DNA of 32,886 nt from Akkermansia muciniphila (GTDB taxonomy: Bacteria > Verrucomicrobiota > Verrucomicrobiia > Limisphaerales > UBA9464). Position numbers and translations under genes: made by a program. Each line of letters opens with the position of its first letter. The stretch's first letter is position 1. This document shows positions 15,569 through 24,647 of the stretch, piece after piece. The notes under the pieces were generated by a model. The model had not been told where the DNA came from. It ran no database searches and saw only the letters and a program-made list of their open reading frames with translations. The stretch lies in contig CAMDGV010000050.1 of the NCBI GenBank assembly GCA_945898055.1, forward strand, positions 1-32,886. The letters are read 5' to 3'.

Positions 15569-15961
15569 ATGATTTCCCTTCCCATCGAGGTGTCGGCGGG
15601 ACTTCTTTTTCGCGATGGGCTCATTCTTATCACCCAACGAAAGATGGGAACTCACTTGGGAGGATTTTGGGAGTTCCCGGGTGGAAAACGAAATCCGGAT
15701 GAGTCTTGGGAGGGTTGTTTGATTAGGGAACTGGAGGAGGAACTAGGAATTTTGGTCACGGTTGGAGACCTCCGATTTGAGATCACTCATTCTTATTCGT
15801 CGAAATCGGTCCATTTGCGCTTCTATCTCTGCACCTTGGTCCGGGGCGAACCTCAACCGATCGACTGTGAGGCTGTCCTCTGGGTTCGACCTGTCGATTT
15901 GCCGCTTTACACTTTCCCAGAGGCCGACGAAGCCTTGGTTCGCTTGCTTGCGAACGGATAA
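15569..15961 (+). CDS. mutT: Nudix hydrolase, MutT-type (8-oxo-dGTP diphosphatase)
   Basis: A 130-residue protein of MutT size. It starts EVSAGLLFRDGLILITQRK, and carries FWEFPGGKRNPDESWEGC leading into a complete Nudix box at residues 39-61 (G x5 E x7 RELEEELGI). MutT-type enzymes remove 8-oxo-dGTP and so prevent A-T to C-G changes. The C-terminal part (CEAVLWVRPVDLPLYTFPEADEALV) fits MutT (w...eL....fp.ad..i). Convergent with the dsbD-like gene with only 29 bp between stops. Confidence 0.88.
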   Translation: MISLPIEVSAGLLFRDGLILITQRKMGTHLGGFWEFPGGKRNPDESWEGCLIRELEEELGILVTVGDLRFEITHSYSSKSVHLRFYLCTLVRGEPQPIDCEAVLWVRPVDLPLYTFPEADEALVRLLANG

Positions 15962-15990
15962 AAAGAGGATTTAAAGGCGTGCGGCTAACC

Positions 15991-18105
15991 TCATTTGACG
16001 GCCACTTGTTCAAGGGCTTTGAGCAGGTCATCTGCGGAAAAGAGTCCATCCGACATGACGATGGGTTCTTGGTTTAAGTCTGCGGGAAAAATGAGAACTA
16101 AAGGGACCCCAGCCCGTTTAAAGCGTCTCAGTTCGGCTGCGATCGCCGGATCATCAAAGGTGAAATCTCCCATCAAGGGGGCCACCTTCAGTTCAGTGAT
16201 GCGTTGAGCCACTCGTTCTACCTCGATAGCGCGGCGTTTGTTGATTTGGCAGGTGGTACACCAGTCGGCGGTGAAATCGACTAGGACGGGGCGCCCTTCT
16301 TTTCGAAACTGAGTGACCGCCTCTGACGACCAAGGTTTCCAACCGATTAAACCTTCTGATTTCGCGGACGCACGATTTCGTATCGGTGGGTGGCGCCAGT
16401 CGAGTTCCCTTTCTAGAAACCAACCGACCGCCATAATGACGAGGAAGGTGAGGGTCAACCATCCAGCAATGGAAGCCTTGGCTGATCTTTGGATTACCGC
16501 ACCATAGATCCAAGCTGCCATGGCCATCACCACGAGGAAAAGGCCAACCCAGAAGGAGCGGTCAGCACCGTAGTGCGAAGTGGTGAGAGTCGACAACCAG
16601 ACCGCAGTAGCGAGCACCGGAAAGCCCATGGCCACTTTGAAAGTGACCATCCAATTTCCGGGTCGGGGTAAATACCGCAACCAAGCTGGTTGCCAGCAGA
16701 GTAGAACATAGGGCAGAGCCAACCCGATACCGGAGGTTAAGAAGAAAAGAATGATCACCGGCGTTGATTGGGCCAAGGCGTATCCGAGTGAGACCCCTAA
16801 AAAGGGAGCGGTGCAGGGGGTGGCGAGAAGCGTCGCTAAAACTCCGTTAAAAAAGGCTCCGCTGAGGCCGTCTTTGCCCGAAAGATCTGAGGCTGACTGC
16901 ATGGCTTTACCCGGTAGAATTACTTCGAAGACGCCGAACAAATTTAAGGCGACCAAGAGGACCAGTAAGGTCATCAAAAGAAGAAACTTTGGGTTTTGAA
17001 ACTGCATTCCCCAAGAGGCAGTTCCGCCTGTGGACTTCACCGCAATCACCAGGAAGGCTAGAGCTAGAAAAGAGGTGAGCACACCGGCTCCATAGACAGA
17101 GCCTAGCAAGCGGACTCGCCCAGGTTTTTGGTTGGCTTGACCGACAAAGCCGAGAATTTTGAGAGCAAGAACTGGAAGAACGCAGGGCATAATATTGAGG
17201 ACTAATCCGCCCAATAATGCGGCGACCAACATTCCCCAAAAGGAGGTCGAGAGACTTGCGGTATTTAGAGACTCCGTTGATCCAGATGTCTTGGAAGAAA
17301 GAAGCGCTGACTTCAGATCAACATCGAATTCATAGCCTACCCTATCGGAGGATCGGACCAGCAAGCCCTTGAGACGCGATGGCCATTCTTGTTCAAATTG
17401 GTTAAAGGTCAGGGTCCAAGTCGCTGGATCTCCAGTGCGAAGTGGGCCCTTTTCAGCGGTCCATTGTCCCTCTGCAGCTTTGTCGGGCATGATCACCCAA
17501 AGATCAGAAGGGGCGGAAATGGAAAGTTGCGCCCTGCGAATATCTCCCTGTGCAACGTCCATCCATGTCGCATTTTGAGGAAAAGGCAGGGGTTTAGGCA
17601 GGGCCGAAAAATGTTGCCGAAGGAGAAGTGCGTCCGGTGATTCTGCTTGTTGGGTTGAAACGATCAATGGAAGCAAAACGACCTCAGAGCCCTTAACGCA
17701 GCTTTTTTCACATTCCAACCACGAAACCGTAGCACTCAACTGATGATTTCCTGGAGCGAGGTCTTTAGAAACCGAAATTGAAGTGAAAAGTCGGACTGTG
17801 CCAGTGTAGGCGTAGACCGTCAGGCCATCTTCAACAAGGATGGTTGGCACAGGCCACTGTAGTTCAGCAGCACTAAATCCTGCAGGCAGTGACCAGACGA
17901 CTTTGGTGGCCTGCCCGGCATCTCCAGGATTTCTCCAGTAGGTATGCCAACCGGCGGGCATAATTAGTTCGATGGCGACAGACAGTTTGCCGCCCGGTTG
18001 GACAGAAACGAGGTCTGACACGAGTCGCGCCCGAGTCAATGACTCTGCTAAACCTACGTCGAACCGAAGAGCCAAAAGTGTGAGTAAAAGGGTGAGAAAA
18101 CGCAT
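15991..18105 (-). CDS. dsbD: Thiol:disulfide interchange protein, DsbD/ScsB family
   Basis: Moves electrons from cytoplasmic thioredoxin across the membrane to reduce extracytoplasmic disulfides. The start chosen is ATG 18105 (AGGA upstream); a TTG at 18126 adds 7 residues. A signal peptide (MRFLTLLLTLLALRFDVGLA) leads into the DsbD alpha-like domain with GWHTYWRNPGDAG and the CEKSC pair, then eight or so membrane helices from about residue 290, carrying the redox cysteines in LNIMPCVLPVLALKILGF and ATLLATPCTAPFLG. A C-terminal thioredoxin domain has VDFTADWCTTCQINK. All three redox pairs are therefore present. At 704 residues it is longer than E. coli DsbD because of the larger N-terminal domain, as in ScsB-like proteins. 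Confidence 0.9.
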   Translation of the reverse strand: MRFLTLLLTLLALRFDVGLAESLTRARLVSDLVSVQPGGKLSVAIELIMPAGWHTYWRNPGDAGQATKVVWSLPAGFSAAELQWPVPTILVEDGLTVYAYTGTVRLFTSISVSKDLAPGNHQLSATVSWLECEKSCVKGSEVVLLPLIVSTQQAESPDALLLRQHFSALPKPLPFPQNATWMDVAQGDIRRAQLSISAPSDLWVIMPDKAAEGQWTAEKGPLRTGDPATWTLTFNQFEQEWPSRLKGLLVRSSDRVGYEFDVDLKSALLSSKTSGSTESLNTASLSTSFWGMLVAALLGGLVLNIMPCVLPVLALKILGFVGQANQKPGRVRLLGSVYGAGVLTSFLALAFLVIAVKSTGGTASWGMQFQNPKFLLLMTLLVLLVALNLFGVFEVILPGKAMQSASDLSGKDGLSGAFFNGVLATLLATPCTAPFLGVSLGYALAQSTPVIILFFLTSGIGLALPYVLLCWQPAWLRYLPRPGNWMVTFKVAMGFPVLATAVWLSTLTTSHYGADRSFWVGLFLVVMAMAAWIYGAVIQRSAKASIAGWLTLTFLVIMAVGWFLERELDWRHPPIRNRASAKSEGLIGWKPWSSEAVTQFRKEGRPVLVDFTADWCTTCQINKRRAIEVERVAQRITELKVAPLMGDFTFDDPAIAAELRRFKRAGVPLVLIFPADLNQEPIVMSDGLFSADDLLKALEQVAVK

Positions 18106-18160
18106 GAAACTAATTTTCCTGCTCAAGTGAGCTCTGCAGTTCGCCTTTTGCCAAGGGTGA

Positions 18161-18198
18161 TAAAAATAAAAAAGGGCGCGACCTTAAGTCGCGCCCTT
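18161..18198 (-). terminator. Strong intrinsic terminator of the PEP-CTERM gene
   Basis: On the minus strand aagggcgcgac pairs over 11 bp with gtcgcgccctt (arms 18188-18198 and 18172-18182) around a 5-base loop, followed by a T-rich tail (ttttttattttta on the minus strand). It starts 16 bases after the stop codon at 18215. A textbook Rho-independent terminator, the clearest in the window. Confidence 0.93.
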
Positions 18199-18214
18199 CC
18201 TTGGAAAACTAAGA

Positions 18215-18946
18215 TTAGCGGCGATTCCGACGGAGGGTAGAAGCCACCAGAACGGCAGCACCCAAGACGCCAAGAGCTACCGTGGTCGGTTCAGGAACAT
18301 AACCCGCCTTGAAGGTGACTGAGAAACCGCCATCACCGGCAGCACGGGTATCCCATTCACCGGAACCAGTTCCAGTTTTGACAAGGAAGTCGTTGAAAGA
18401 AGAACCTGGATAGGCCCAGTTCTGTCCACCAGCACGAATACCAGTATCGACTGAATCGCCGATATACATACCCACATCGGTGTTTCCAGTAAATTTAACC
18501 GTGTAAGCGAAGTGTTTTGGAAGAGTGAAAACGTCGCCCGGAGTGCTGGTGTAACTGATGGTAATATTGTTCGCGCCCTGAAGGATTGGGCCTGCGTCAG
18601 AACTGAAAAGTAGAGTTCCTGGGGTCTTCTTGTTTGCACTGCTGAGCGCACCGTTCATATCGTACATCGAAAACACATAGGTTCCAGCCGTGCTTCCTGC
18701 GAAATAATCAAAGGAAGCAGAGGTGAAAATGTATTTATCAGAGTCAAGAATAATATCGTCACCGAACTCTCTGCCCTTGTGTCCGTTGATGGATTGCGCA
18801 GAAGACGTTCCGGTTCCGTATCCATAAACGCTTGTTCCCTTGACGGTGGTAAACAAAGTTCCGTCTTTGATCGGGAAAGTTTGCGCTAAAGAGGTGAAGG
18901 CTCCGACTAAGGAGAACAATGCCAGTGGCTTCAGGTAGTTTTTCAT
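18215..18946 (-). CDS. PEP-CTERM sorting domain protein
   Basis: 243 residues. An N-terminal signal peptide (MKNYLKPLALFSLVGAFTSLA, cleaved near QTFP) is followed by a beta-rich extracellular domain (YIFTSASFDYFAGSTAGTY, AYTVKFTGNTDVGMYIG, GFSVTFKAGY). The C-terminus is VPEPTTVALGVLGAAVLV then STLRRNRR, i.e. Pro-Glu-Pro, a membrane helix and an Arg cluster, the signal recognised by exosortase. The protein is therefore expected to be exported, cleaved and released or attached at the surface. No exosortase gene lies in the window. It has its own strong terminator, so it is probably monocistronic. Confidence 0.9.
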   Translation of the reverse strand: MKNYLKPLALFSLVGAFTSLAQTFPIKDGTLFTTVKGTSVYGYGTGTSSAQSINGHKGREFGDDIILDSDKYIFTSASFDYFAGSTAGTYVFSMYDMNGALSSANKKTPGTLLFSSDAGPILQGANNITISYTSTPGDVFTLPKHFAYTVKFTGNTDVGMYIGDSVDTGIRAGGQNWAYPGSSFNDFLVKTGTGSGEWDTRAAGDGGFSVTFKAGYVPEPTTVALGVLGAAVLVASTLRRNRR

Positions 18947-19362
18947 AAAATTGTTATCCGACGGGTTAGATTAAATTCGCTTTTAAAAAGGTGAGCGAGA
19001 GGGGTGCTGTCGGTCAATATGTTTTTTAATTCTCTTGGGAAGATTTGAGTTGGCGCGGGTGGGCACCCTCTGCGGTCTGCGCTTCATGGCGGGAAATTCG
19101 CCGAGTTTAGTGTTCACCGGCGATGCACGCGCCAAGATTCTGAAGTTGTCTTCGTCTCTCGAAGATTCAGACATCGCGCGGTCTTTGGTGTAGGCTCCGG
19201 GGGAGGCGGAAGAAATCGATTGAGCGCTTCTAGCTAACCGTCGGCGTCTGATTTTCACTCCGCCGCGGCAGGGTTTGCCCGGTGGATTGAGGAAATGGAG
19301 GGGGCCTAACAAAAATGGCGATGGAACAACGGGTCAGAATGTCGATACTGGAGGGCGATAAA
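18947..19362. other. Non-coding stretch upstream of the PEP-CTERM gene
   Basis: About 416 bases without a supported gene. A 109-codon minus-strand frame here (18983-19312) is Arg and Pro rich, with no domain and no ribosome-binding site, and I do not call it. The promoter of the PEP-CTERM gene must lie at its 18950-19050 end; a TTGACC at about 19009-19014 on the minus strand is a possible -35 box, without a convincing -10. Confidence 0.35.
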
Positions 19363-20070
19363 TCAGCGGCTAACTCGGCGACCACCCAAGAATCGGCTGG
19401 CCCAATAAGAATCGTCTAAGGATGCCGTGGTAACGCCAGTAGAAGTCCCCGCGTGAGTGAACATTCGTTCGCCTAAATAGACACCGACATGCGTCGGATT
19501 ACCTGCACCTTGCGTATTGAAGAACAGCAGGTCTCCTGGTTGAAACGCTCCGATACCAATCGCGACAGAAATGTCTCTTTGCGCAGAGGTAGCGTGGGGT
19601 AAGGCAATCTTGTTGACGTCGAGATGCAACTGGGCAGCGTAACCGGAACAATCGATTCCATTGCGGCTTTGACCTCCGATTTGATAGGGGGTTCCCATCC
19701 AACTTTTTGAGGCTTCAACCCAGGCGTTGCTGAATTCGGGAAAGCGGAACGGTCGGGGAGGAGGATTCAGTAAGGGTGGAGTAACTTGCATCGGCGGCAC
19801 CGAGGCGAGCGGCGGGAGTAGGGCGATTTTTTCGAATCCAGTCGGAACATCAACCATGTAAACTGGGCCGGGCGGCCAGTAGGGTAATCCAGTTGAGGTG
19901 ACGATTTTTTGGCCTGCCTCCCTCGATATAGAGGGAATTATAGAGGACGTAGAGGTCGACGGAGGCGTTCCTCGGGCTGGAACTGCCCCGTTTCGGGATC
20001 GGCAGGCAGAGGTGGCCAAGATGAGGGTCACCGAGAGGATTTGATTTAAATAAAAAAGGTGTTTTTTCAT
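19363..20070 (-). CDS. NlpC/P60 family lipoprotein (murein endopeptidase)
   Basis: A lipoprotein signal (LILATSAC, lipidated Cys23) is followed by a low-complexity Pro/Ser linker and an NlpC/P60 domain from about residue 113. The catalytic Cys is in GIDCSGY (C141), and the His residues are in NPTHVGVYLG (H194) and FTHAGTS (H206); the spacing (53 and 12) is close to that in E. coli MepS. The expected role is cutting D-amino acid cross-links in peptidoglycan. The lipobox lacks Asp at +2 (CRSR), so outer-membrane sorting is plausible. The M48 protease gene ends 5 bp upstream, so the two are almost certainly one operon. Confidence 0.9.
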   Translation of the reverse strand: MKKHLFYLNQILSVTLILATSACRSRNGAVPARGTPPSTSTSSIIPSISREAGQKIVTSTGLPYWPPGPVYMVDVPTGFEKIALLPPLASVPPMQVTPPLLNPPPRPFRFPEFSNAWVEASKSWMGTPYQIGGQSRNGIDCSGYAAQLHLDVNKIALPHATSAQRDISVAIGIGAFQPGDLLFFNTQGAGNPTHVGVYLGERMFTHAGTSTGVTTASLDDSYWASRFLGGRRVSR

Positions 20071-20075
20071 GTAAC

Positions 20076-20900
20076 TTAACGCGTCGCGGGTCGAAATTCA
20101 GCCTGCGCTTTAGGTAACAGACTTTGTATTTTGGCAATCCGTTGTTCGTCGAGCGGGTGAGTTCGGAGAAACCAAGGCGTCTGGCTCCCAGATGCCCGAT
20201 TGTATTCGGCAAACCGCTGCCAGAAACCAACCGCCGCCTGTGGTGCATACCCAGCTTTTGCCATTAATATAAGCCCGATTTCATCCGCGCTACTCTCTTG
20301 AACTCGGCTATGCGGCAAAGCGACAGCCACTTGAGACGCCGGCGCGTACAGTTGTTGGAAGACTGGCCCGTACTTCGATTGATCCGTGGCAACCGTGCCA
20401 ACCGAACCGAGCATCTGTAAGCCCAGAGCCACGGACATCCGCTCACCTCCATGCCGAGCCAAGGCATGGGCTACCTCATGGCCAATCACTGTGGCCAAGC
20501 CTGCTTCATCTCGGGTTATTGGTAAAATCCCTGTGTAAATTCCGACCTTTCCTCCGGGTAAACAGAATGCGTTGGCTTGCGGGCTTTCAAATAAAATAAA
20601 TTCCCACTGTGCCCCTTCCATTCCTGAGACCTCGGCTATTCGACGACCCACTTTTTGCAAAAACGCGGTCTTCGCCGCATCACCACTGATCGGGACTTCG
20701 CGCTTCAGTTTATCGAACTCGGAAAGTCCCAAGGCGGTCTCCTGACCTGATGGAGTCATGATGAATTGACGACGGCCGGTCACTGGTTCGGTCAAGCAAC
20801 CGCTCAGGCTTAGGATGAGAAAAACGAGGGTGCCAAGCGCTGGAGCAGTTCGAAGGATCGATGTCACGGTGTGAGGCAAGCATAACCGTCGGTCGATCAC
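20076..20900 (-). CDS. M48 family metalloprotease lipoprotein (LoiP/YcaL-like)
   Basis: Zinc protease of the cell envelope. GTG at 20900 starts the longest frame; a GTG near 20867 is an alternative. A hydrophobic segment ends in a lipobox LSLSGC (Cys35 in the long form). The catalytic site is HEVAHALARHGG (zinc ligands H141 and H145, E142 catalytic) with the third ligand Glu203 in QESSADEIGL. The C-terminal FLRTHPLDEQRIAKIQ is the usual end of the family. The size (about 275 residues) matches LoiP and YcaL, which degrade misassembled outer-membrane proteins. It is followed after 5 bp by an NlpC/P60 lipoprotein gene. Confidence 0.9.
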   Translation of the reverse strand: MIDRRLCLPHTVTSILRTAPALGTLVFLILSLSGCLTEPVTGRRQFIMTPSGQETALGLSEFDKLKREVPISGDAAKTAFLQKVGRRIAEVSGMEGAQWEFILFESPQANAFCLPGGKVGIYTGILPITRDEAGLATVIGHEVAHALARHGGERMSVALGLQMLGSVGTVATDQSKYGPVFQQLYAPASQVAVALPHSRVQESSADEIGLILMAKAGYAPQAAVGFWQRFAEYNRASGSQTPWFLRTHPLDEQRIAKIQSLLPKAQAEFRPATR

Positions 20901-20958
20901 AAGCCGCGGAAGAGTCGCCCCTCATGTTTTAGAAAAGGGGCCTGGCGATTAATTCTGA

Positions 20959-23169
20959 TTGGGCTTTTTGCTTTCTTCCCCCTTTCTTGAGTTTGTGGCA
21001 CGCGAGTACTCACTTAATCCGACGTCAGTTCCGCCGACCTTGCGTATCGATTATGCAGGGGAATTAAACAATCAGCAGTATCTTGCCGTCACAGCGCGGC
21101 CAGGACCGGCTCTGGTCCTCGCTGGTGCGGGTGCCGGTAAAACCCGAACTTTGACCTATCGCGTTGCTTGGCTCATCGAGCAGGGGATTCCAGCCGATCG
21201 TATTCTTCTTCTAACTTTTACCAACAAATCAGCCCGTGAGATGATGCAGCGGGTCGCTGAACTCTTAAAGGGTGACGGTTCTCTTCTCTGGGGTGGTACT
21301 TTTCACTCTGTGGGCGTCCGCATTTTGCGTCGTCATGCCGATCGGCTGGGGTATCGTCGCGACTTCAGTATTGCTGATCGCGAAGACGTCAAAGATTTGA
21401 TCGCTGCCTGCATTACTGACAGCGACATCGATATTAAAGCGGGCCGTTTCCCGAAACCGGAAGCACTGGCTGATTTGTATTCGATGATGATTAACACGGG
21501 GAAAAATTTAGAAGAAGCGTCTGGTGGCGAGATCGGCCCCTTCGCCAACGTTCTTGAGGGAATTGGGGCTGTCCGCCGCCGTTTTATGGAACGAAAAAAA
21601 ACCTCAGGCATCATGGATTTCGACGATCTTCTTTCGCTTTGGGTCCGTTTGTTGCGGGACTGTCCAGATGTAGCCGATCTTTATCAGCGACGGTTCCAGC
21701 ACGTTCTAGTGGACGAATATCAAGATACGAATCGGCTTCAAGGTGAACTCCTTGATTTACTGACTGTTCGTCATCGAAATCTGATGGCCGTGGGTGACGA
21801 CGCTCAAAGCATTTATTCTTGGCGTGGTGCGGATTTCACTAACATCATTAACTTCCCGGACCGGCATCCTGACGCGCAGGTTTTTAAGATTGAGACTAAT
21901 TACCGGAGCACCCCAGAAATTCTGGCTCTGGCCAACGCGGCTATCGCGGCTAATACCCGCCAGTTTCCCAAGCTTCTTCAACCGGCCCGCTCCTCTGGTA
22001 TGAAGCCCGCCGTCATTGTCACGACAGACGCCCGTGAGCAGGCTTCTTTTGTCGCTCAGCGGACTCTCGAACTCCGGGATGAAGGGGTTCCCCTCAATGA
22101 ACAATGTGTTCTTTACCGTTCCCATTTTCATGCCATGGAACTGCAGATGGAACTTACCCGCAGGAACATCCCGTACTCGATCACCAGCGGGATCCGGTTC
22201 TTTGAACAGGCCCATATTAAGGACATTGCCGCTTACCTCAAACTGGTGAGTAACCCTGCTGATGAGCTGGCCCTTAAACGACTCGCTCGGATGCTGCCGG
22301 GTGTGGGTGGCCGGGGTGCCGACAAAATCTGGGCCACTTTTAGTGCCCGCCTCCCCGTCGCGGCCCAGGCCCTGGAAGCGGTTGTGAGTTTCAATACCGC
22401 CTCAGATCAAGACGCACTTTCCGATAACGATGGGATTCTGCCGGAAGTAGGGCCAATTATTCTCGTCGCTCCCCTGTTGGTGGCGGCGCAGCCTTCTGTT
22501 CCTAAGAAAGCAGCGGTTGCTTGGGCCCAATTCACTGCAACTGTCTCGCAATGTGAGGCCCCCGCCTTCCGGTCGGCTCCAGGGCGGATGATTCGTTTGG
22601 TGGTTGAGGCTGACTACGAGAATTACCTTAAAAACAACTACGAAAACGCCAAGAACCGTCTGGAAGACATTGTTCAGTTGGCCGCCTTCGCTGATCAATT
22701 TACTGAGGTCGGTACTTTCCTCGCTCAATTGGCCTTGCAGACGAATTTGGAAGCGGAAAATACCCAAGCACGGGACGACGACGACGAGCGGTTAAAACTT
22801 TCCACGGTGCACCAAGCCAAAGGACTCGAGTTCAAGGTGGTGTTTGCGATTATGCTGTGTGACGGCCTTTTTCCGAGTGGACGTTCCTCCGAGACCACCG
22901 ATGGTGAAGAGGAAGAGCGTCGGTTATTTTACGTCGCAGTGACGCGTGCCAAAGATGAGTTGTACCTGTGTCGCCCGCTCCTGCGGTTCATCCCGGGTGG
23001 CGGCGATGCCCTTCAACAGCCCTCTCGCTTTCTTGCTGAGATCCCCTCGGCACTGACCGAGGAGTGGAATGTGAAACCTCAGCCTTCGTCGTCCTTTAAT
23101 TCCGTTCGGGAACGTTCTCATCAGCCCAGTGACGCCCCCTCCGATTTCGACGAGGATATGCCTTTTTAA
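20959..23169 (+). CDS. UvrD/Rep/PcrA family ATP-dependent DNA helicase
   Basis: Superfamily 1A 3'-5' helicase. All motifs are present: Q-motif LNNQQYLAV (about residue 37), Walker A LAGAGAGKT (to residue 62), LTFTNKSAREM, GTFHSVGVRILRRH, Walker B VLVDEYQDTN, AVGDDAQSIYSWRGAD, ETNYRSTPEIL, STVHQAKGLEFKVVF and RRLFYVAVTRAKDEL. At 736 residues it is in the PcrA/UvrD range. Between motif IV and motif V there is an Ala-rich region (about 470-520) without the usual conserved residues. Whether this is the repair helicase UvrD/PcrA or a paralogue cannot be settled. The TTG at 20959 follows a stop immediately; a GTG at 20995 is an alternative start. It is divergent from the M48 gene. Confidence 0.92.
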   Translation: MGFLLSSPFLEFVAREYSLNPTSVPPTLRIDYAGELNNQQYLAVTARPGPALVLAGAGAGKTRTLTYRVAWLIEQGIPADRILLLTFTNKSAREMMQRVAELLKGDGSLLWGGTFHSVGVRILRRHADRLGYRRDFSIADREDVKDLIAACITDSDIDIKAGRFPKPEALADLYSMMINTGKNLEEASGGEIGPFANVLEGIGAVRRRFMERKKTSGIMDFDDLLSLWVRLLRDCPDVADLYQRRFQHVLVDEYQDTNRLQGELLDLLTVRHRNLMAVGDDAQSIYSWRGADFTNIINFPDRHPDAQVFKIETNYRSTPEILALANAAIAANTRQFPKLLQPARSSGMKPAVIVTTDAREQASFVAQRTLELRDEGVPLNEQCVLYRSHFHAMELQMELTRRNIPYSITSGIRFFEQAHIKDIAAYLKLVSNPADELALKRLARMLPGVGGRGADKIWATFSARLPVAAQALEAVVSFNTASDQDALSDNDGILPEVGPIILVAPLLVAAQPSVPKKAAVAWAQFTATVSQCEAPAFRSAPGRMIRLVVEADYENYLKNNYENAKNRLEDIVQLAAFADQFTEVGTFLAQLALQTNLEAENTQARDDDDERLKLSTVHQAKGLEFKVVFAIMLCDGLFPSGRSSETTDGEEEERRLFYVAVTRAKDELYLCRPLLRFIPGGGDALQQPSRFLAEIPSALTEEWNVKPQPSSSFNSVRERSHQPSDAPSDFDEDMPF

Positions 23170-23208
23170 ACCGAGCTAAACGAGAGCATTCGGGTGAGTC
23201 ATCGGTTT
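23168..23208 (+). terminator. Possible terminator after the helicase gene
   Basis: aaaccga (23168-23174), overlapping the stop codon, pairs with tcggttt (23202-23208), with a small cga/tcg stem inside and gttt after. Sixteen bases further on, caccaat (23224-23230) pairs with attggtg (23234-23240) around gag, a second perfect 7-bp hairpin. Neither has a long T-run. Confidence 0.35.
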
Positions 23209-23352
23209 GTTTACCGGCCGAGTCACCAATGAGATTGGTGGGGACTTGTAGAGGTTAATCTTATTCTAGCGATTGGTCACCGAGGAGAGTGCTGTTCTTG
23301 AGTTTTTGCCGATCACTGGCCTACTTGTCTTTTGTTTGATCGTTCTACTTAA

Positions 23353-23691
23353 ATCCTTCCTTCTCTTTCCGCTCTCTGCCTTGTTGAAGGGGATTTGGTG
23401 GCTGAAAAACCTGAAGTTGCCGCCAATTCTGGACCTCTTGAAGCCGTGTCGAATTATTCTACGACGTCTCGGATTCGATGATTCACGCAGGTGCAGAAAT
23501 TGCGGGCGGTGCTCGACCATTAGATTATTAACGATCACGAGATTCGCACGAGCATTGGCATTCAGTGGAGGCAAGCGACCGGATTTAGCGTGGTATTGGA
23601 AGCGGATTGGATGATTGACCGTCGTTTTTTGGGGATGATCGATGTTGATAGTCCAACGGACAGGGTGCCGCTGACGCGAGACTCGGTTTAA
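23353..23691 (+). pseudogene. Degenerate plus-strand reading frame of unknown family
   Basis: One plus-strand frame gives protein-like sequence interrupted by TGA (23479-23481) and TAG (23521-23523): VAEKPEVAANSGPLEAVSNY, then FTQVQKLRAVLDH, then HEIRTSIGIQWRQATGFSVV and EADWMIDRRFLGMIDVD, ending at TAA 23689. First-position purine bias and amino-acid mix look coding, unlike the Arg/His-rich frame on the opposite strand. I do not recognise the family. It could be a dead gene or chance. Confidence 0.3.
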
Positions 23692-23737
23692 GTTATCGTT
23701 CTTAACGAAAAGCTCGAAGAAGGGTCGGTTGCAGAGA

Positions 23738-24529
23738 CTAATTTCGAACACTGGTGTGGTCACGAACCCAATCCCAATCGAGAGTTGGGTTTGCGGAGAA
23801 AAGCCCGCCCGCAGCACCGCGGGTCGTCGGTCGCACAGTTCCCTCGGGGCCTGTTACTTGCCAACGGTGCGTTTCAGAGTGGCCATCAATAAAGGTAAAA
23901 TTAGCTGAACCGGTATGATGAGACGCCGGCAGATTCCCCCACTTCGGAGTTTCTTCGAGGCGGTTCATAAAGAAGCCGTCGTTGATTGTATCGGGGTGTT
24001 CATCCAAGAAAGTAAAGATAGATGAGGGAGTTGTTACCTCTGATTCCTTAAAGAACTGACGATACGAGGGATTGAATTTATTGGTGAGTTCACCGGGATC
24101 TCCAACGAGGCAATTCAGGGCGAAACTACGAATGCGCAGTCCGTTGTTGGCTCTTGCCAGATCAGATGGGCACTTATAAACGCCCACGCCGCCGAGGTAG
24201 CGACCGAGAAGGCTATTGGCGAGCAAGGCGACGTTGGTATTTCCTGGGTTAGCGTCCCAATCCATAACATTGGGTGCCCACGTATTGGTTTTGGTTCGAG
24301 TTTCACCAAGGCCGTGGTTGTTCACGTAGCGATCCAGGTGATCGTCGGAATAGAACTGGAGCGCGGTCTGAAGTTGGCGTGCGTTATTAAGGCAGGCAGT
24401 GCCATTGGCTCGAGATTTGGCTCGGGTGAGCGCGGGGAGGAGCATTCCGGCAAGAATCGCAATAATAGCAATCACCACCAGAAGTTCGATCAAGGTAAAG
24501 GCGGTGCGACGACGAATTGGGGAATGCAC
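23738..24529 (-). CDS. Type II secretion-like pseudopilin (N-terminal methylation motif)
   Basis: MHSPIRRR then [20 protein letters not shown], a prepilin peptidase cleavage motif and pseudopilin helix. The globular part carries [27 protein letters not shown] and, near the end, [20 protein letters not shown], the H..gan..F.DGH motif of this Planctomycetota/Verrucomicrobiota family. 263 residues, typical. It is a paralogue type of the protein at 11848-12531 but clearly diverged from it. The gene stands alone, followed downstream by the degenerate region. Confidence 0.88.
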   Translation of the reverse strand: MHSPIRRRTAFTLIELLVVIAIIAILAGMLLPALTRAKSRANGTACLNNARQLQTALQFYSDDHLDRYVNNHGLGETRTKTNTWAPNVMDWDANPGNTNVALLANSLLGRYLGGVGVYKCPSDLARANNGLRIRSFALNCLVGDPGELTNKFNPSYRQFFKESEVTTPSSIFTFLDEHPDTINDGFFMNRLEETPKWGNLPASHHTGSANFTFIDGHSETHRWQVTGPEGTVRPTTRGAAGGLFSANPTLDWDWVRDHTSVRN

Positions 24530-24647
24530 GAAACCGAGTTTGCTGCGGTTTGGTCTTGGGCGAAAGGCCTAAGAGACTGGTTTAACGAAAAAATGAGAAA
24601 AGAGAAGAGGACGGCGGAGCGGTGATGCCACTTCGACGAGGCGGCGG

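Noticed and set aside
18983-19312. 109-codon minus-strand frame
   Set aside because: Arg and Pro rich, with no domain, no ribosome-binding site and no conserved pattern; likely chance.
23273-23614. 113-codon plus-strand frame with a hydrophobic start
   Set aside because: TTG start, no ribosome-binding site, and the overlapping plus-strand frame at 23353-23691 looks more protein-like.
23266-23817. 183-codon minus-strand frame
   Set aside because: It begins inside the pseudopilin gene in another frame and is Arg/His rich, as antisense frames often are.
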